This document shows positions 52,226 through 53,508 of a stretch of 53,508 nt of DNA, piece after piece. Location of the stretch: the NCBI GenBank assembly GCA_018257865.1, contig JAEUBA010000133.1:1-53508 (forward strand), written 5' to 3'. The position numbers and the translations under genes are program-made. How positions within the stretch are numbered: the stretch's first letter is position 1; each line of letters begins with the position of its first letter. The stretch comes from Stereocaulon alpinum (lineage: Eukaryota > Ascomycota > Lecanoromycetes > Lecanorales > Stereocaulaceae). The notes beneath the pieces were generated by a model. That model saw only the letters and a program-made list of their open reading frames with translations. It was not told the origin of the DNA and made no database searches.

Positions 52226-53508
52226 AAGCTCTACCTTAGGTAATATATTCTAAGCCTAAGTTATTACGGAACTCTACGAACTTATCCTTATAGAGGGGTT
52301 TAGTAAGCCTATTAATAACTTAATATTTAGTAGGCGTATAGTAGAGGTCTATTATACTATTAGTAACTTACTCCCTAATAAAGTAGTAGTATATATTAAT
52401 ATACTTACTATAAATATAGAATTCCGGATTCTTTATAAGGGCGATTACGCCCTAATTATCCCTATAAATAATTACTACTTAAGGTTTCTAGCTACTAGGC
52501 TTAAGCTACCTTAGTAGGTTTTAAAGCTATACCGCTTCCTTAGATACTAGGGTCTAACTAATATATTTAGCCTTATAGGTAGAAAGGGCTATAATAGGTT
52601 ATCGCTTAGATAACTAGCTAATAGCCCTACTACCTATATTAAAGATATACCCTAAGGTAGATTAGCGCGTATTATAGTCTCCCGCCTAATTAGAGTTAGT
52701 ATAGCCTATTAGTACCTAAATTAGTCCTAAGAACGTTAATTAGTATTTGGTTATTAACTTAAGATATCGGAAGATTCGTTTAACCGCACCCTAATAAGCT
52801 TATATTAGGTTTATACTATAGCAGCTAACTACTAATACGGGGTATATAATATTAGGTTAAGTCCCTAGTATTACGTATATTAGTAACCTAATAGCCTTCT
52901 AATATAGCAGTCGGTCTTAGGTATTAGCTTAGAAACCGTTAGGAGCTTTTTCTAGATAGTAAGTCGTCTCTATAGGGGTTACGGTTTCTTTATATTCTTA
53001 GAGGCTAAAGTCCTGAAGCACTTTCTTAATATAGGCCTCTTAGCCTAGTCGTAGCGTTCGTTATTAGCGGTTCTAAGTAACTATTATCCCTAGGTAATAG
53101 CTATATAGCCTAAGATCCGTTATATAGAACTAATAGTTAAGGGTATTTTTAACCCTCTAAATAGCTTCCTTACTAGGGCCCGTAATTAGTAAATTATCTA
53201 TATATAGGGTAATTAGCGTCCTATCTTTAGGGTTAATAAATATACTTAAGTTAGCTTTTAACGGGACTACGCCTAATTTAGCGTTTATAAAGCTAGTGAA
53301 GGTATTATACTATACTTAGGGGGATTATTTTAAGCTATATAAGGCCTTATTTAGGCGGTAAACTTTTACCTCCCCTTAAACGAAACCTTTAGGCTATTCT
53401 ATAAAGATCTCCTCTTCTATATCCCTATAGAGGAATACTATTTTAACGTCTATCTACTTTAGGTCCTAATCTATAGCGGCGGTAATTATAAATATAGCCT
53501 TATAGCTT
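52226..53508 (-). pseudogene. Copia-1 copy f reverse transcriptase and RNase H remnant
   Basis: Minus-strand frame with RNase H near 52230-52680 (segment SRAIS.LSKR near 52630-52600) and RT toward the window end. The YxDD box is at 53193-53204 and reads YIDN. The upstream part lies beyond 53508. Confidence 0.86.

Larger units (their letters stand above)
51681..53508 (-). mobile_element. Copia-1 copy f, reverse orientation, 3' part (runs off window)
   Basis: On the minus strand: RT, RNase H, one 23-bp unit (52203-52225), 3' region and LTR. It meets copy e tail to tail, creating an inverted repeat. RIP is lighter than in copy e: it keeps TTGATTATC, TTAATGC and TTTGAATTT. Confidence 0.92.

Noticed and set aside
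1..53508. Scattered AACCCTAA / CCCTAA strings as telomere repeats
   Set aside because: They occur singly inside element coding remnants and never in tandem.
1..53508. tRNA, rRNA or host single-copy gene
   Set aside because: I looked for cloverleaf-type sequence, conserved rRNA blocks and non-transposon coding domains on both strands and saw none; tRNA-like sequence at 6026 is a primer-binding site.

Overview
The window is a transposon graveyard from a filamentous ascomycete (Pezizomycotina-type) genome. I found no intact host gene, rRNA, tRNA or CRISPR array. Everything recognisable is a broken retroelement: three Ty1/copia families, two Ty3/gypsy families (one a chromovirus with a chromodomain), one Tad-like LINE family, one short TIR element (MITE) and a tandem-repeat block. 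Family names (Copia-1, -2, -3, Gypsy-1, -2, LINE) are mine. The sequence carries the mark of RIP (repeat-induced point mutation, the fungal process that changes CpA to TpA on either strand of duplicated DNA): TpA is everywhere, CpA and TpG are almost gone (none in bases 1-960), and Gln, Trp, Arg, Cys and His codons have become stops or Tyr, so reading frames are only visible when in-frame TAG/TAA are read through.

Layout. 1-2103: 3' part of a Copia-1 copy, inserted into a minus-strand Gypsy-2 (gag and 5' LTR start, 2104-3404). 3405-15091: Copia-2 (+), split inside its integrase by a complete Copia-1 element (5896-11909, 130-bp LTRs, target duplication CTCTA). Copia-2 ends against LINE copy 1 (15092-36048), which is itself split by a 1.3-kb insertion full of tandem repeats and by Gypsy-1 (16869-35301, 249-bp LTRs, target duplication GAGGT). 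Gypsy-1 holds a 569-bp MITE in its 5' LTR and, in its reverse transcriptase, Copia-3A (20272-31162, duplication TCTAC). Copia-3A holds Copia-3B in reverse orientation (22958-28434, duplication CTTCC) inside its integrase. The nest is four levels deep: LINE > Gypsy-1 > Copia-3A > Copia-3B.

36049-53508: a short unassigned AT-rich stretch, a 17-bp scrap of inverted Copia-1 LTR, the 5' part of Copia-1 copy c, a near-complete minus-strand LINE (38816-44277), Copia-1 copy d lacking its 5' end, copy e (internal fragment), and copy f in reverse orientation running off the window.

The genes do not work together as a pathway; each element once encoded its own gag, protease, integrase, reverse transcriptase and RNase H (or ORF1 and endonuclease-RT for the LINE). 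What links them is insertion order, readable from target duplications and restored frames, and RIP, which has hit Copia-1, Gypsy-1 and the LINE hardest and the Copia-3 pair least. I see no evidence of a new biological system; the notable points are RIP footprints on catalytic motifs, an initiator-tRNA half-molecule primer site, unusual repeats, and several inverted element pairs.
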